Shown here one piece after another: positions 48,760 to 61,270 of a DNA stretch of 64,000 nt (its first letter is position 1; every line of letters begins with the position of its first letter). Position numbers and translations under genes: made by a program. The notes under the pieces are model-generated. The model did no database searches. It saw only the letters and a program-made list of their open reading frames with translations, and was not told the DNA's origin. Source of the stretch: Anisakis pegreffii (taxonomy: Eukaryota > Nematoda > Chromadorea > Rhabditida > Anisakidae); NCBI GenBank assembly GCA_035041965.1, contig JAPYMA010000328.1, positions 62,001-126,000 on the forward strand, written 5' to 3'.

Positions 48760-49807
48760 AAACGCGTTATGTTCACTTGATCTCATGGAATGATTTCATT
48801 GATGGTGTTCTGATGTGAAACTGAAGATATGTAGTAGCAATCATTCAGCGCACTTATATGCCTAATTCATGACAGTTTTTTGTTGAATTCATTTGTTCAA
48901 ACTGCATGCGAACAGGCACACATGGTAAACTCCGTTCATTTTTTGATCGTTTTTGAGTTGAAATGCTCTGTTCCTCAGCTTTTTCGCCCTACGAAAACTA
49001 TGAAACCAAAATTGCTTGAAAAAAAAACCTTAAAATGTTCATTAAATAACACTCTTCTCGATTCAAAATTTTGATTTTAAAATTTGACGAAATTTCGGTT
49101 TAAAATTGCACGTCAACTATTCAACTGGTGCTTAACCTATGCAAAAGTAAGATATATACAATATTTATTTTACTATGAATATCATTGATGTGAACATTCC
49201 AATTGTTATTATTGGTAAACTGGATGTTGCTATTGACAAAACGAAATGTGATTAATTAATTTGTGTTGTTTTTGTTGCAATTGCCACCAAATTCGTTGAT
49301 ATAGATGTCTGAAACATCAATAATCAATGATTGTTTTTCAACCTTTACTGGATATTGATATGCTCAAGTCCCAGGTGAGCACTGCCTTTATATTGTGCAT
49401 CATTTTTCTTAATCTACTTCCATTGTAAACTGAAGCATCAAGAATCTCATCATGGAGCGTTTCCATTCCGAAATCCGACGTTTTTATTCAATTTAAAAAA
49501 TGGTGGATAGAGATGAGATACGATACGTTACAACAAAATTTACTCCCGAATATGTCACATCATGAGGACATCACGAAATGACTGTTTTCTTGACTAGATG
49601 ATTTATAGAGAAAAACATGCTCGAAATTTCACATATTCATTTGCAATCAATCCATTTGACAGAGAATCATCGATTTGCTGATCGAAAGTCATCCAAAACC
49701 ACGATTGTCCAATCTATTGATACCACATTCAATAAGTTCATGGATATTAGATCGTCATTAAACGGAATCCACTGATTATTGATGGATAATGAAGTGAAGA
49801 AGTGCGG
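48760..49807. other. Intergenic, no gene seen
   Basis: AT-rich spacer between the convergent membrane-protein gene and the small secreted-peptide gene. Nothing identifiable. Confidence 0.5.
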
Positions 49808-50011
49808 TCAATTTGCAAAATTCTGGTATATTTTCTGTAAATCCAATGTTCCATCCAATTCATCCATTCTACGTCCATAGTTCAACGCGTTCCGATAGAG
49901 ATCATCATAGAGACGTTTTTCGTAGGTTGAATGCACATGATATGGATTGAGTGCGTGAATGACGACGCACAGGAACATAGCCAACAATGTGATTAGTAGT
50001 AACGATTTCAT
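49808..50011 (-). CDS. Putative amidated neuropeptide precursor
   Basis: Single-exon frame of 67 residues from the ATG at 50011. The frame runs upstream to 50122, but the internal ATG starts directly with a strong signal peptide, MKSLLLITLLAMFLCVVIHA. After it comes LNPYHVHSTYE, a KR dibasic site, LYDDLYRNALNY, then GRR, then MDELDGTLDLQKIYQNFAN and stop. Dibasic cleavage plus Gly-Arg-Arg is the standard signal for a C-terminally amidated peptide, here predicted as LYDDLYRNALNY-amide. It would be made in the secretory pathway of neurons or gland cells. I do not recognise the peptide family. No cysteines. Function inferred from layout only. Confidence 0.7.
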   Translation of the reverse strand: MKSLLLITLLAMFLCVVIHALNPYHVHSTYEKRLYDDLYRNALNYGRRMDELDGTLDLQKIYQNFAN

Positions 50012-51625
50012 TGTTGATCGAAAATTCTGATGCTGGAATCTCAAAATTAAGAGGTGAGAATATGGCGAATCGCACGTAAAATGTGTTACAACCGATGGCA
50101 GTGGTGACAATGGAAGTCGCAATAACGCAACTGTTGCTTATGATTAAATATTCGGTATTGTCACCAACATTATAAAAGTTTCATAATAATAATAATAATA
50201 ATAACAATGGTGACAATAACATCGAAACTGAAGTGACGAATATAATTTGAACAATTGTCGCGAGATGAGATGCCGAAATGATAGTATTATAGCAACGAGG
50301 AGGGGTATTATAGCAACATATATTTGCGTTAATGATGATAAAAAATCGGTGATTTTCGGACCTCCTCAACAATTAACCATTTGTGCACAGGATGCGATCG
50401 AACCTCCTCATCCTCTCGCAAATATAGTGATGTTTAGGCGTTGCTTTGTAAACTCAGAATGTCATTGCAATATAAAAGTATACTCTTTACGGAAGAAATC
50501 GACCCGGTGAATATGGTCTTTGCCCCTCACCTGAATGGATTGATTCCTCTTATTTTCGCTCATCACTGTACCAGGATGATAGAGAAACTTCAACTGATCC
50601 AAATTCAGCCTGGTGATTTAATAGCTACTTTCTGGGATATTTTCTAAGAGACAAAATGTTATGTTGTTGAAGAAAGATTATTTCCTGATGATGGCATCAA
50701 CGTTTCGGTGCTATGGCATCTTTAAAAACATGTTTGTGTATCACTGAAAGTCATTCACATAAAATATGGTACGAGATTACTTTTATGATTCCTCACCCAA
50801 ACACAATCCATCGAAAGTACACTATGTCTTCAAGTGATTCAAAAGATGTTACTGAAGATGACATAACGCTGAAACATTGAATATCCTCGCAATATTTCCG
50901 TTTGAGCCCGTAATCATTGGTCAACAACGTAATTTTAGTGTTTTGGTTCATCTACAGCCACCGTTCGCCTTACAAATGAGGAAAGCTTCCAGGAATTCAT
51001 CAAAAGCTAATGAGCAACCGTTGCTGAACAACAATGGTTAAATCCTCCTATTTATACTACTTTTTTATGAAAACATTCTTAATGAAACTGAGTGCTTATT
51101 AGTTGAGAATAATTTTTGAATGAGAGCATTCGCCTTCGGCAATGAAAAAGCATGTCTGCTTGTCAGGAGCTGAATTATTCAAAATTTGATTGTCATCACT
51201 GAAAACGGTGATTGAAAACGCATAACAAATGAAGTGAATCCAGTGAATTTCACACGAAATGAATTTATACTTATTTTTATAGTTTTTAAAGGAATAATGA
51301 ATTATTGCGTGCGAATGAGGTGTAATAAAGCATCAACTAATACAAAATTTCAAACAATAATATGATAAAAACTTATAAAAAGTTAATATGATTGTAAGAA
51401 AATCGGAAAACATACTAAATGCCTCCGCTTCCAAACAGATTCGTGACAATATTAAATGACAACCAACGCTTAAGTGCATAACCACACGTCACTGATTCAG
51501 ATAGATATTCAAACAATATGAATTTGGATTTATTGTTTCGATTCGAAATGTCGGTCGATTCTTCTCAATAATCACGAATTTCTGACACGCATAATTTTGA
51601 ATTCATCCTAATCAGTATTGTATTC
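50012..51625. other. Intergenic; (ATA)n microsatellite
   Basis: Upstream region of the peptide gene. A trinucleotide run (ATA/TAA)n lies at about 50182-50203. The open frames at 50247-50510 and 50441-50647 have no supporting features. Confidence 0.5.
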
Positions 51626-51703
51626 ACGAACGCGTATCTACCTCCCTCGTGAATAGGCCTGAACATTGTTTGCGCCTATTAATGAAGGCAGATACGCATT
51701 CGT
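51626..51703. repeat. Imperfect 78-bp palindrome
   Basis: ACGAACGCGTATCTACCTCC, then TCGTGAATAGGC, pairs with GCCTATTAATGAAGGC and AGATACGCATTCGT across a ~15-bp loop. Arms of about 30 bp carry a few mismatches. Could be a foldback element remnant or a structured transcript. It is isolated from genes. Confidence 0.75.
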
Positions 51704-54700
51704 TGGTTGACATTTTCTGTGAATGACTTTCAACAAAACCTAACAGAAGGTTGCCTTTCGCCCACCAAGAACATCTATCCCTTGAATAGGCCCAAACTCA
51801 TATCATATCACTTCATCGAGTCCTCTATTCAGTTACCAAAAAACAATGTCCCGATAGTAAAAGCGATGTTAGGCCATTAAACTAATCAGCACCATGTGAA
51901 CTTATTCTTTCTGATGAGCCTATTAGTCCGATTCTTAGAAGCGTGGTATAAAACGCAATGAAGCCATCAATTACTACACACGATTAATATTTCAATTCGG
52001 ATTTATTTCGTTTCATCTTTAGAATGAGAGTTTATTTAATTTTTCGATCGAGAATTCAATCGAGAATGAGAGTTTATTTATTTGGAAGACTTAGGAATTA
52101 TTAATGAACAGCATTTGAGTGACTTGGCTTAAAATTAAAATCTTTTCATGCTTCAGAAGACTAACATATCATTGGTAGAGTAATCAATAAATTATGGAAA
52201 TCACTGAACTATGCAATTATGGAAAATGCTCAAAACCTTTCACAGCATCACTTCCGCTTCTCGAAGGATAACGTAATTACAAGATCAAAAGAAACTGAAG
52301 TAAATGTTTTTTGAGTTATTGTATGTTTGCGCAGATTTCTTCGAATAATAACTTGAAATCATTCGAACCGACGTCAGCAGTTTCACAGCGTGAAACTGGA
52401 TGTCCCATAGAAATGGAACATTAGTCACAGAAACGAGGAGCGCTACAGGTGGTTTCATTTATACGCATTTTGGATTAATTGAGTAGGTTGCACATCATGA
52501 ATTTCAAATGAATTTTTTAGCAATTTCTTAAAACCCACTTCCGAATGCATTGGAAAATATAATATTCTGCATGCATATTAATATTCATGAAAATTTCATC
52601 AGAATAACTCAGCCATTAATTGGAAATCACTCAAAAACTAATCCACTGTGAATTAATGGTGGCGCATTCATATGAAACTGGCAGTTGCAATTGCAGAGAA
52701 AAATAAATCAGTTTAGATGCATTGAGAGGGTAATGTTTTGTTTTCGATGTGATCACAAGAATCACCTTGAAAACGTAGAAACATTTTGAACAGTTCCTGA
52801 ATTAAAGAGTGTTTGGAGTTTGAGCGTGAGGATGAGCATAAGACTGGTTAAGCTTTGGCCTCGAAGTCGGTGTCAGCCTGAACTTAGGCTCAAACCAGCT
52901 TCAATTTTTGCTTAGTTGACATATTCCTTTTGATAAATTCTGGCAATTTTTTGTCAAAGTTGAAGAAACACTACAATGACTGGTTAGAACAGAGCAGTGG
53001 TTCTCATGCTCGAGTACTCCATTACCCACGACGATGGTCTGCTAGGTTGTCATTTCCCTTTCTCTCGCTACAGAACTTACTATTTCCACGCATAACGTCT
53101 CATTCTTAAATATGAAAAAATTTCATACCTAGGAATGTGACGTTCATATTTCCATAGTTAAAAAATTGCATATCTAGAGACCCAAAGCACAATGACCACA
53201 TAGTAAATAAACCAGATACATATGACACGATCAGCGTTACGAAGTTCAAAAAAGTCATTTACCAACTAAAAATCCCATTATATGCAGTAATTAGAAAACT
53301 TACCAAAACTTTGCAACGCAACCGAATAATAACAATAGACCAATTCAAAACACTCGTTTGTCTCGCACCAAACCAAAGATCTTTTCTACCGTACCAAAGA
53401 GCTCAATCGATTCCTATGGCTCATAACAACATATCTTAAGGAATATACGAAATACCTGTTAATACTTTAAGCTGACATTTGCTCAGGCCTAGTCGAACAA
53501 ACGGTACTCAGAAAATTGCATGAAGAAGAATGTTGTCATGAATGCAAAATTATTCTCTTTAAGTACCCCAGTGAATAAAAACACCATCATAATGGCATTT
53601 TATCATACCAGAGCAATTTCACCAAACAATAGCTTCTCTCTTTTAATTCTCACTGCTTATGAAAAACGATATCAGCCAATACACTTCAAATAGACCGTAT
53701 GAAATAGTTTTGACAACTTCAAAGCTTTAAGTACTCATATTTCGGAAGATGACATAATGATACTCACAAAATGAGGGAAAGAAATGTGTTGCTATGAGCG
53801 AACCGCGTATACATACCCAAGTGAAAGAGCACAATTACAATGGTGTTCCGTCATGATATAATAGTTGCACGAAACACTAATTTCCCGACCACCTTCCTTA
53901 CCTCCGGGCATCTCCCAATAACCCAAAATGGAATAATTCCCTCTCCTAAGAGAGCCCTGAAACGGACAATTATGATATTGGGCTTGGGTGTTGTCCTTTT
54001 AAATTGCTAAGGACATGAATGATTTATAAAACGTGAACGCTTTCTAAAGTGCAAATAGAATTATATCAACATTCGAATTTAAATGATGATTAGTGCGACA
54101 GCTGTATTGCGCCAATTTGATGTGAAAAAGAGAAATAAACCTTCAATTATGAATTAATGAATTGTCACTGAAATTTTGCTTAAACGAACATCACGATCAA
54201 ATGTTTTTTTGATATTTCCTAAAAATTTCTCCATCTGCTCCACTGGTACAAAAAGTTTGAATATGTCAATAAGAAAGTTGTGAGAACCGTTCCTTTCATA
54301 CGATTAGCTTGTTTACGAACAGTTTCGGCCAAAAAACTAATATCCGTCTTAAGCCAAAAAACCAGTGTCAGTTTCGAGCTAGGAATGCAACTTCCCCCCT
54401 CCCTTCTCCCCACTCCCGCTCCTTTATTTACCGTTAAACATGTCGCACGTATAATTCCTTACCTTATCATACGCTCTGCTTACAAAATCTAATGCAGAAT
54501 TAATGAGTTAACATAATTTGTTAACTTCTTTAATTTACGAAACCTAATGTAACTTAACACCTGCAAAAAAATTAAGTCAATTTAACAAAATTAATTTTAA
54601 CTCATTTAAATCAACTTCTAACTTTTTTTAAACTCACTCACTCAGTTAATTTAAATTAATTTTAACTCAAAATTAACTTCTTTCATCACTTAGCATGAAT

Positions 54701-56012
54701 AATGTTCACATTGATCATTGATTTTTAAAATTAAGAACTTTTATATTAATCAGTTTTCTTACATTAATTAAGAGCAATTCAAAACAATTTCTCACGAATA
54801 CATTAGTCTTGAAATTCTCAATCTTTTTGGTGATCGTTTCGTTCATCTCAGTCTTCCATCGATTCCTTATTCGTTATAAACCGAACACTTGCTCATTCCC
54901 TCATTAATGAATAACTGCTGTTTATTTCGTTCTCATTCGTACGCTCCCAAACAGTGGAAGATTAAACCTACAGCAAACACGCACTATACAGCTGAATGAG
55001 CATACACCGGCTTTACAGCAAATTTGGATTGACTTACTAAAAATTTTCAAGTAATTGCTAACAATTAGCCAAATTGAGCAATGATGAAGGAACATTTCAG
55101 TCATGAGTAGTGCATTCAATGAACAAAATTGTGATAAATATGCGTGCTTTGTCAAATTTGCATGTAGTATGCAAAATTATTCTCGAATCGTCCAATCAGC
55201 TCTGTGTGGGTGATCATTTTTAGTCGGCACTAGCAACCTGAACGATCGATTGATCGTTTCTGAGGTAATTTCAGCGAGTTTGGCTGGTGCTTTCTCAATC
55301 GCTTGTACTATGCTACGGTTGTTTATTCGTGAGCTTCCGGTGAACGTGACAGCTGATGCAAAAGTGAACACGAGGACATTCGAACATTTTCACGTACACA
55401 CCTAAGCGAAGCTGCTATTGAAAATTACTAACATCCGTCAACAATTGAACGAAGGCCGTTTTTAAACAGCCGTTTTCAACATCCGTCATTAACATCTAAG
55501 GCGAAGCCATTGTCGGCATCCGTTCTTGAGCTTCTCAAATTAATCAAAATTGAAATCAACCCGAACGCAACATTCTTTCCAAATGTACACAACAAGTGTA
55601 ATCGTCGACGACACTGCTACACCCTAATGATAATAACCTAAATGCGCACTCGAACTGATGAATTTTTTTTTTTTCAGAGAACTAATGATACAATTCGAAA
55701 ATATTACCACAATTCAATTCACATCATTCGCAACAATAGTAATGCAATTAACTGTACGTACTTTAACTTAGAAATTCTAGCCACCTTCATCTGTCGCATG
55801 CATTGAGTAGAATTTTTACAATATTGAGAAATAAATAATCAAATTTTGACTATTTCTATGAGAGGCGATTAAACTGCATAAAGATCTCACAGTAGAACAA
55901 TCTCACGGGTTGATACAGCCACAAAAAAGTCGAAAAAATTGAATATTGGTTCAGAGGTATATTTTTTGTTCAGAGAGGAAGTATTCCAAGAATATGGTGA
56001 CATTTACGCTCA
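51704..56012. other. Long intergenic stretch, no gene seen
   Basis: About 4.3 kb, AT-rich. It includes a TTAATTTAAATTAATTTTAACTC-type low-complexity tract (about 54510-54690, composed of TTAA/AACT words). The minus-strand frame at 55177-55371 looks mildly protein-like but has no ATG in frame and no splice partner. Confidence 0.5.
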
Positions 56013-59000
56013 ATGTTTCAGGTTTCAGCAGTTTTCTTGATCAGTTCATTATCGGAATGTAAACCAGCAAATAGAGCAGTACGAACGAGCACGAGAAGTA
56101 TTAAACATCCACTTACAACAAAGGTTTCGAGAAAAGCGTTTTATTTCTTACGATGGATTTTCCACACGCATTTCTTCATTTTTCATGAGCATATCATGGC
56201 TACCAATGTTTTACGTTTTGTTTTGAAGTACTTTTGTATTTGATGAAGGAAAACGTGTGAAAATTCGGAGACGATTTCGCATTTTATTCCGAAAATTTGT
56301 CCACATTCTTCTGAAACTGCCGAAAACTTTGTTCTCAGAGTAACTCCCATTTTCAAGAGCAATTGAATAAACTTTAGAATGATAAGAAATCCTTAAGTAG
56401 TAACCCATTGTGTCCGATAAATTACACATGCAAATTTCCTCTTAAAGCATCCGGTTGGAATGAGTAGAACTAGTCATGCTTGAAACGTGTGTTGATGGTT
56501 CATTTTTCGTGCATTCACAGCGACGCATAATTCATTCCAATAGACAACATGAGTATTACCGTCTTAATGTTTGCAATTGTTTCAGCCACAAGTAAAGGCT
56601 GAAAAGCAGCAACCAAATAAAGTAGGATCAAACGAAAAACTAAGTCCATCCTCACCACAAAACAAGCCAGAAAGTCCAAAGAGTGGTGAAAAAAGTAGGT
56701 CATCTTAGAAGATAGATTTGCCTGAAATGCTACTGTAAAAGTCTGAAGTGATCCATTCTGTGTAATCAGAGACTCGCCAAAAAACTCTATTGACTGAAAA
56801 GGAAAAACCTCTGAAGATAATTTTAATAGCAATACATCAACTTGCCAGATTGTTCTTTGCACCGATCAATTCTACTTTCATAAGCAATTTTTATGAGCTC
56901 TTTTCAGTTCGAGGTAAAATTTTTTGGGTTTTGAGATCAAAATTTTTTCTCTGTTTTTAGAGAAGAAGGACGATGAACGAGAAGAAGGCGAAGAGAAGCA
57001 GGCTGTCGAAAAGAAGCTTCGACCGAAGAAGATTGCTCGAAATGCAAAAGAGGTAGGTTGGATGCTAATTGTACGAAGAAAAGCCGTAAAAGTTATCGCG
57101 AATTCAAGCGATTCCTATCCATCACTAAAACAATCGGCCAAATTTTTGCTCAATTCCTAAATATTAAATAAAAATGGACTAACAGTGAGATGCACGGCAA
57201 TGCTGTTGTTCACTTGGATGACCTGAAAAATTCTTTTCTTCAATTAGGAACGTATTGCGAAAGGTAAAGAAATGCGAGGCAAAGGTGATTATCCAACAAT
57301 GGACGATGTGCTCAGTGATTGGGACTCTGAAAAGGATGGCAAAAAGGTATTCGCTTTCTGAAACGGTTTCAATTCGCAAATAATATTTGACATAATAATT
57401 CACTCAATCAACTTCCATGAATTCGAACCCATCACAGAACTATACTCTCAATATAATAATCCAATGTACCGTAATCATTGATTAACCACAAGCAAAAACA
57501 TTAATCTCGTTAAAACGAACCACAATCATATTGTTCCAATTTTATAACACCATTTTCATCAGTCTCCAAACGTATTATTCTTTTTTTCCACTCATTACTT
57601 CTATTCATCTTTTCATGCATACATAAATTATCAAGCTCTAAGATGAATGTCCATTTACTGGGAGTAGTTCATGACAGAACAGTGATAAAAACTTGTGAGT
57701 TAAAAGGAAAGAGTTGCTCCCCGACGAACACTACCTAGAATTACTCTGTGATTGAATGAGTGGCTAATTATCGAAATGAAATGTTCTTTTCAAGTTCAGG
57801 GAAAAATAGCTAGAAATCAAATCGTAGTATGGTTGATTGACAAATGAGGCTTGATAATGACGAGAAAATGACTGAATGCTCATTAAACGCTAACATTTAT
57901 CATTGTTCGAAAATGAAATGTCACCGAAAAAACCTGAATTACATTCAGAAAATGCATTCCTACTGGCGGTGACAACGATGACATTTGAAGACATCTTACA
58001 TAAAATTCAGTACAATGATATACCAGATCAAAATGCGTAACAAAATGAGTGATAGGTGAACATTGATGTTTTATGAAGCGCACTTCGAACTTGAATAAAT
58101 AGTTGACAAAAATTCCCTCACCGAAGCGATCGCGTCTCAATTTGAGGACGCAACAAAACCAGCTGATGATGTGGAGCCACGAACGAATTTGGAAGAGGAT
58201 GACGATGGTCAATCAAAATCGAAGATGGAGCAAACAAGGAAATCCGAAATAAAGCCACCATTGGATGAAGGCGATGATAAAGAAAATAAACAGCATTCCG
58301 AATGCAATGAAGTATTTCTTAAAACTCGCTCAATGAGAAATTACTTTCAGCATACCATATTCAATAATTTATTCTCAGAAACTTACACGAAATACATTTA
58401 ATAAGGGTCAAAAATGGAACGAAATAATTCGCTTCACAGGAACATTGCAACGGAATTTTATTATTGGAATGTGAAATTTAAAATGAAGTTTTCTCATTTC
58501 ATAAGATTTAACTTTCATTATTCCATAAGTTTATTTGTCAAACTTATTGATGATATGTGCACAATCTCCTAATTACGCATAATCAACTGCGTAATTGAAA
58601 TTGCAACGTCAAAGATGACCATCGATGAAGAACTCTTATACAGCTACTGCGTCTTCTCGCAACATCATTTAAAATGAACAAAATTTCTGATCCATTTTTA
58701 AATTCGTTCGATCTTCACGACAATCTTTCCAATTTCTTATACAATCGATCATAAATGGCATTCTGTCGAGCTCATTTTATTCGCTTAGTTCACTTGCAGG
58801 CATCCAAAGAACATGTTCTTGACAAACTGCTAAGTGTTCGAGATACTCAAGTGGACGACAGAGATGAGAAAGAATCAAGTGCTGCAAACAGTGCTGAAAA
58901 ACTAAAAGGTCATTCAACAAAACGCGCATCACCTGAGCAGACTCCATCGGAGCCGAAAGCGGATGGCAACGCAGAAGAACTGAAAGTGAACGAAACGAAT

Positions 59001-59747
59001 CTACAAATTTGTCAAACACAAGACTCCGCAAAGCGATATAAAGAAAATAAACTGGTTAGTGGCTTCTGGAAAAGTATTTGACATTGTATAGCATCACCTC
59101 AAAAAACAAAACACTCCTCTATAATTACTTCATCTTCTCGCATTATCATTCAAAGTGAACAAAATTTTTGATTAGTTTTCAAACGCATTTCTTTCTTTGG
59201 TATTTGCGTTGTTAGATCAAGCCAATCGCTGACTGTAATGGCTAAGTCCTCCAGTTTTTGCGCCTCAAAATGCAGTATAATTCGAACATGGCGTTTCGGT
59301 TTGCCACGATGATTCTGGTTAGAAGCCGTAATACCAGTTATAAAAATGTGACGTGCATTTTCTTTCCAAAGAAATAAACGATGAATAGATGAATGAAGAA
59401 GATGTTATAATATTTTTAAGATCACTCCAAAGGATTGGTCAAATAAAAAAATCGCAGAATGTGCAACACAACATACGAAAGAGGACGATGCAAATCGAGT
59501 GGACGATATTGAGAATAATGGTAAAGAGGAAACTGCAAAGAATGGCAAAAAAGACATGGTTTACAAGGAAGCCAGTCCAATTCTACACACGGCCCTCTTG
59601 AAGTTCAAGAAACTTGCGGATAAAAGTAGTAGAATGATGGCAAGGGACAAAAAAGATGAAGGGAGCACTGATCCAACCCCTGGTACCCCTAGTCATGAAG
59701 GATCGAGTGGGGCAATACCTAGTTCCGAGCTGAGCGCAAAAGGCTAG
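56013..59747 (+). CDS. Highly charged low-complexity protein (seven exons)
   Basis: Exons: 56013-56123, 56586-56694, 56961-57052, 57248-57346, 58147-58311, 58800-59073 and 59458-59747. All phases agree, giving about 379 residues. The N-terminus MFQVSAVFLISSLSEC is moderately hydrophobic, but its ATG overlaps a TTTCAG acceptor-like string, so the true first exon may lie upstream. The rest is rich in Lys, Glu, Asp and Ser: EKKLRPKKIARNAKE; GKGDYPTMDDVLSDWDSEKD; EPRTNLEEDDDGQSKSKMEQ; DNAEELK-like acidic runs; and a C-terminal SSRMMARDKKDEGSTDPTP tail. The DYPTMDDVLSDWDSE segment is the least repetitive and best candidate for a conserved motif. Probably intrinsically disordered. No family recognised. 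Confidence 0.75.
57714..57733. mobile_element. Solo terminus of the GC-rich hAT-like MITE
   Basis: TTGCTCCCCGACGAACACTA matches the right terminal repeat of the elements at 1062-1660 and 29953-30109. No left end or target duplication is visible, so this is a truncated remnant. It lies in intron 4 of the charged-protein gene. Confidence 0.8.
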
Positions 59748-60559
59748 AGGAGTCGATGCCACAATATCTCAAAAACAGGTTGCTATTAAGATGATTGTGC
59801 ATTTGCCTTTTCTTGAAACTTACCGCAATAAACAGCTGTAAGCTTCAATTAAATACTGTTATATTTGTGGATTACTTTGACGCTTCTCACTGATTTTATT
59901 GCTTTCAGTAATCCGATGGCAGCAAAATCGTATGCATAAAATCTTACTTTATTTGCATATCATATCGGTTCAATTGCGTACTTCGACGGTATGATCCACA
60001 TTAAAATGACACATAAATATGCACTGGATATATGTATGTATGTATGCACTTTGTAATATTGAAATACGAATGTAATATTGTAACAGGAATATGTGTTGTA
60101 TTAAAATAATGTACCGTTACCGAAATAACTTGGATTGTTTCATTCAACCATGTTAACATATATGTTATCGTATAAAAGACTGCAATTGTGTCGAAAATAA
60201 AATCATCGCCTACGGATACAGTCGAGGGAACATTTTGATGCAGAAGTGCAGATCCAACCTGCATCAAATTAATACATCGCATTGTTCATCTGGATACAGT
60301 ACTACCCAGAATGGTAGCTCGCCGGACCATTGAAGGGTGAATGGAGATTGCAGGCGCTTATTTATGTGATCCATTGCCACATGAAGATCTTCGTCATTTT
60401 CTGTTCTTTTTCTAGAGAAAACCAGTCGTATTGCATACTCGACTGGTAAAATATAGTTAGTTTAGGTGCAGCGAAAGAAAAACAATACATTGTTTGGAAC
60501 GAAAAATTGTGCGGTTCTACAATGCACCCTCTAAAACAAATGATAAATTTGTACTTGAG
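59748..60559. other. Intergenic, no gene seen
   Basis: AT-rich spacer 3' of the charged-protein gene with a short (TATG)n run near 60031-60045. Confidence 0.5.
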
Positions 60560-61085
60560 TGATAGTTACCGAACGGAATCTCAGTTCGTTTGGGGTCCGA
60601 ATCGGATTTTCAACATTTCAGAATTTGGTATTCCTACCGAATTTCGAAATTTTCGATTACAGTCCGAACGAATCTATTTTTTGAATTTCCGAAATTCGGT
60701 ACGCCGACCAAACTTTAGTTCTCGCTAAACGTCCGCTGAACTCACAATCAGTAAAATTAGTCCGCTAACCGTTACTTTTATAATTTTCTTCAACATTTGC
60801 TGCTTCGTCGGAAAATCACCTGATTGCACCATTAAACAGCCCCTTCCAAAAACACTAACATGTTGAACACAGCTCATCTCAGAGTCTCGATCGTCTAATC
60901 ATGTTCTTTCTAAATGAGACCAGAACTGAAAAAACTTCATTGTAACTACCGAAAAAGTTAGCGCTACTAATAGCTGAACAGCGAATAGCTCGCTATTGCC
61001 CGTCACTGATATACTGTTTCGTTAGCTACAAAAGGAACTGTAGCAGGTGCAAAGTCGCCCAATTTTAGTCACTACAAAACTGCTG
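60560..61085. repeat. Third relative of the dispersed repeat family
   Basis: 60580-60720 shares with 7740-7910 the order: GTCCGAATC-type start, ATTTTCAACATTTCAGAATT, GGTATTCCTACCGAATT, then CCGACCAAACTTTAG. Downstream, the reverse complement of 60950-61080 (CAGTGACGGGCAATAGCGAGC, TTCGCTGTT, CGGTAGTT) parallels 7945-8010. It is more diverged than copies A and B. The GGGCAATAGC-type end resembles a hAT terminal repeat. Confidence 0.55.
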
Positions 61086-61207
61086 TTTGATGAAAATATT
61101 AAACATCACAGGAATCATTGATGGCGTTTTAAGGCCGAAACGTCCTACAGTTCTTCCGGACTTGCTGCGCATTATTTCGGTCATTTACCACTATTCACGT
61201 TATCATT

Positions 61208-61212
61208 ACTAA

Positions 61213-61257
<45 letters not shown>

Positions 61258-61270
61258 TATTATTATTATT
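61208..61270. repeat. (ATT)n microsatellite
   Basis: About 20 ATT/TTA triplets with one ACT interruption. Confidence 0.95.

Noticed and set aside
55177..55371. 64-residue minus-strand frame with protein-like composition
   Set aside because: Its apparent start is not an ATG, no splice partner was found, and no homology is recognised.
61208..61270. (ATT)n tract as a functional array
   Set aside because: Plain trinucleotide microsatellite with no ordered units or flanking structure.
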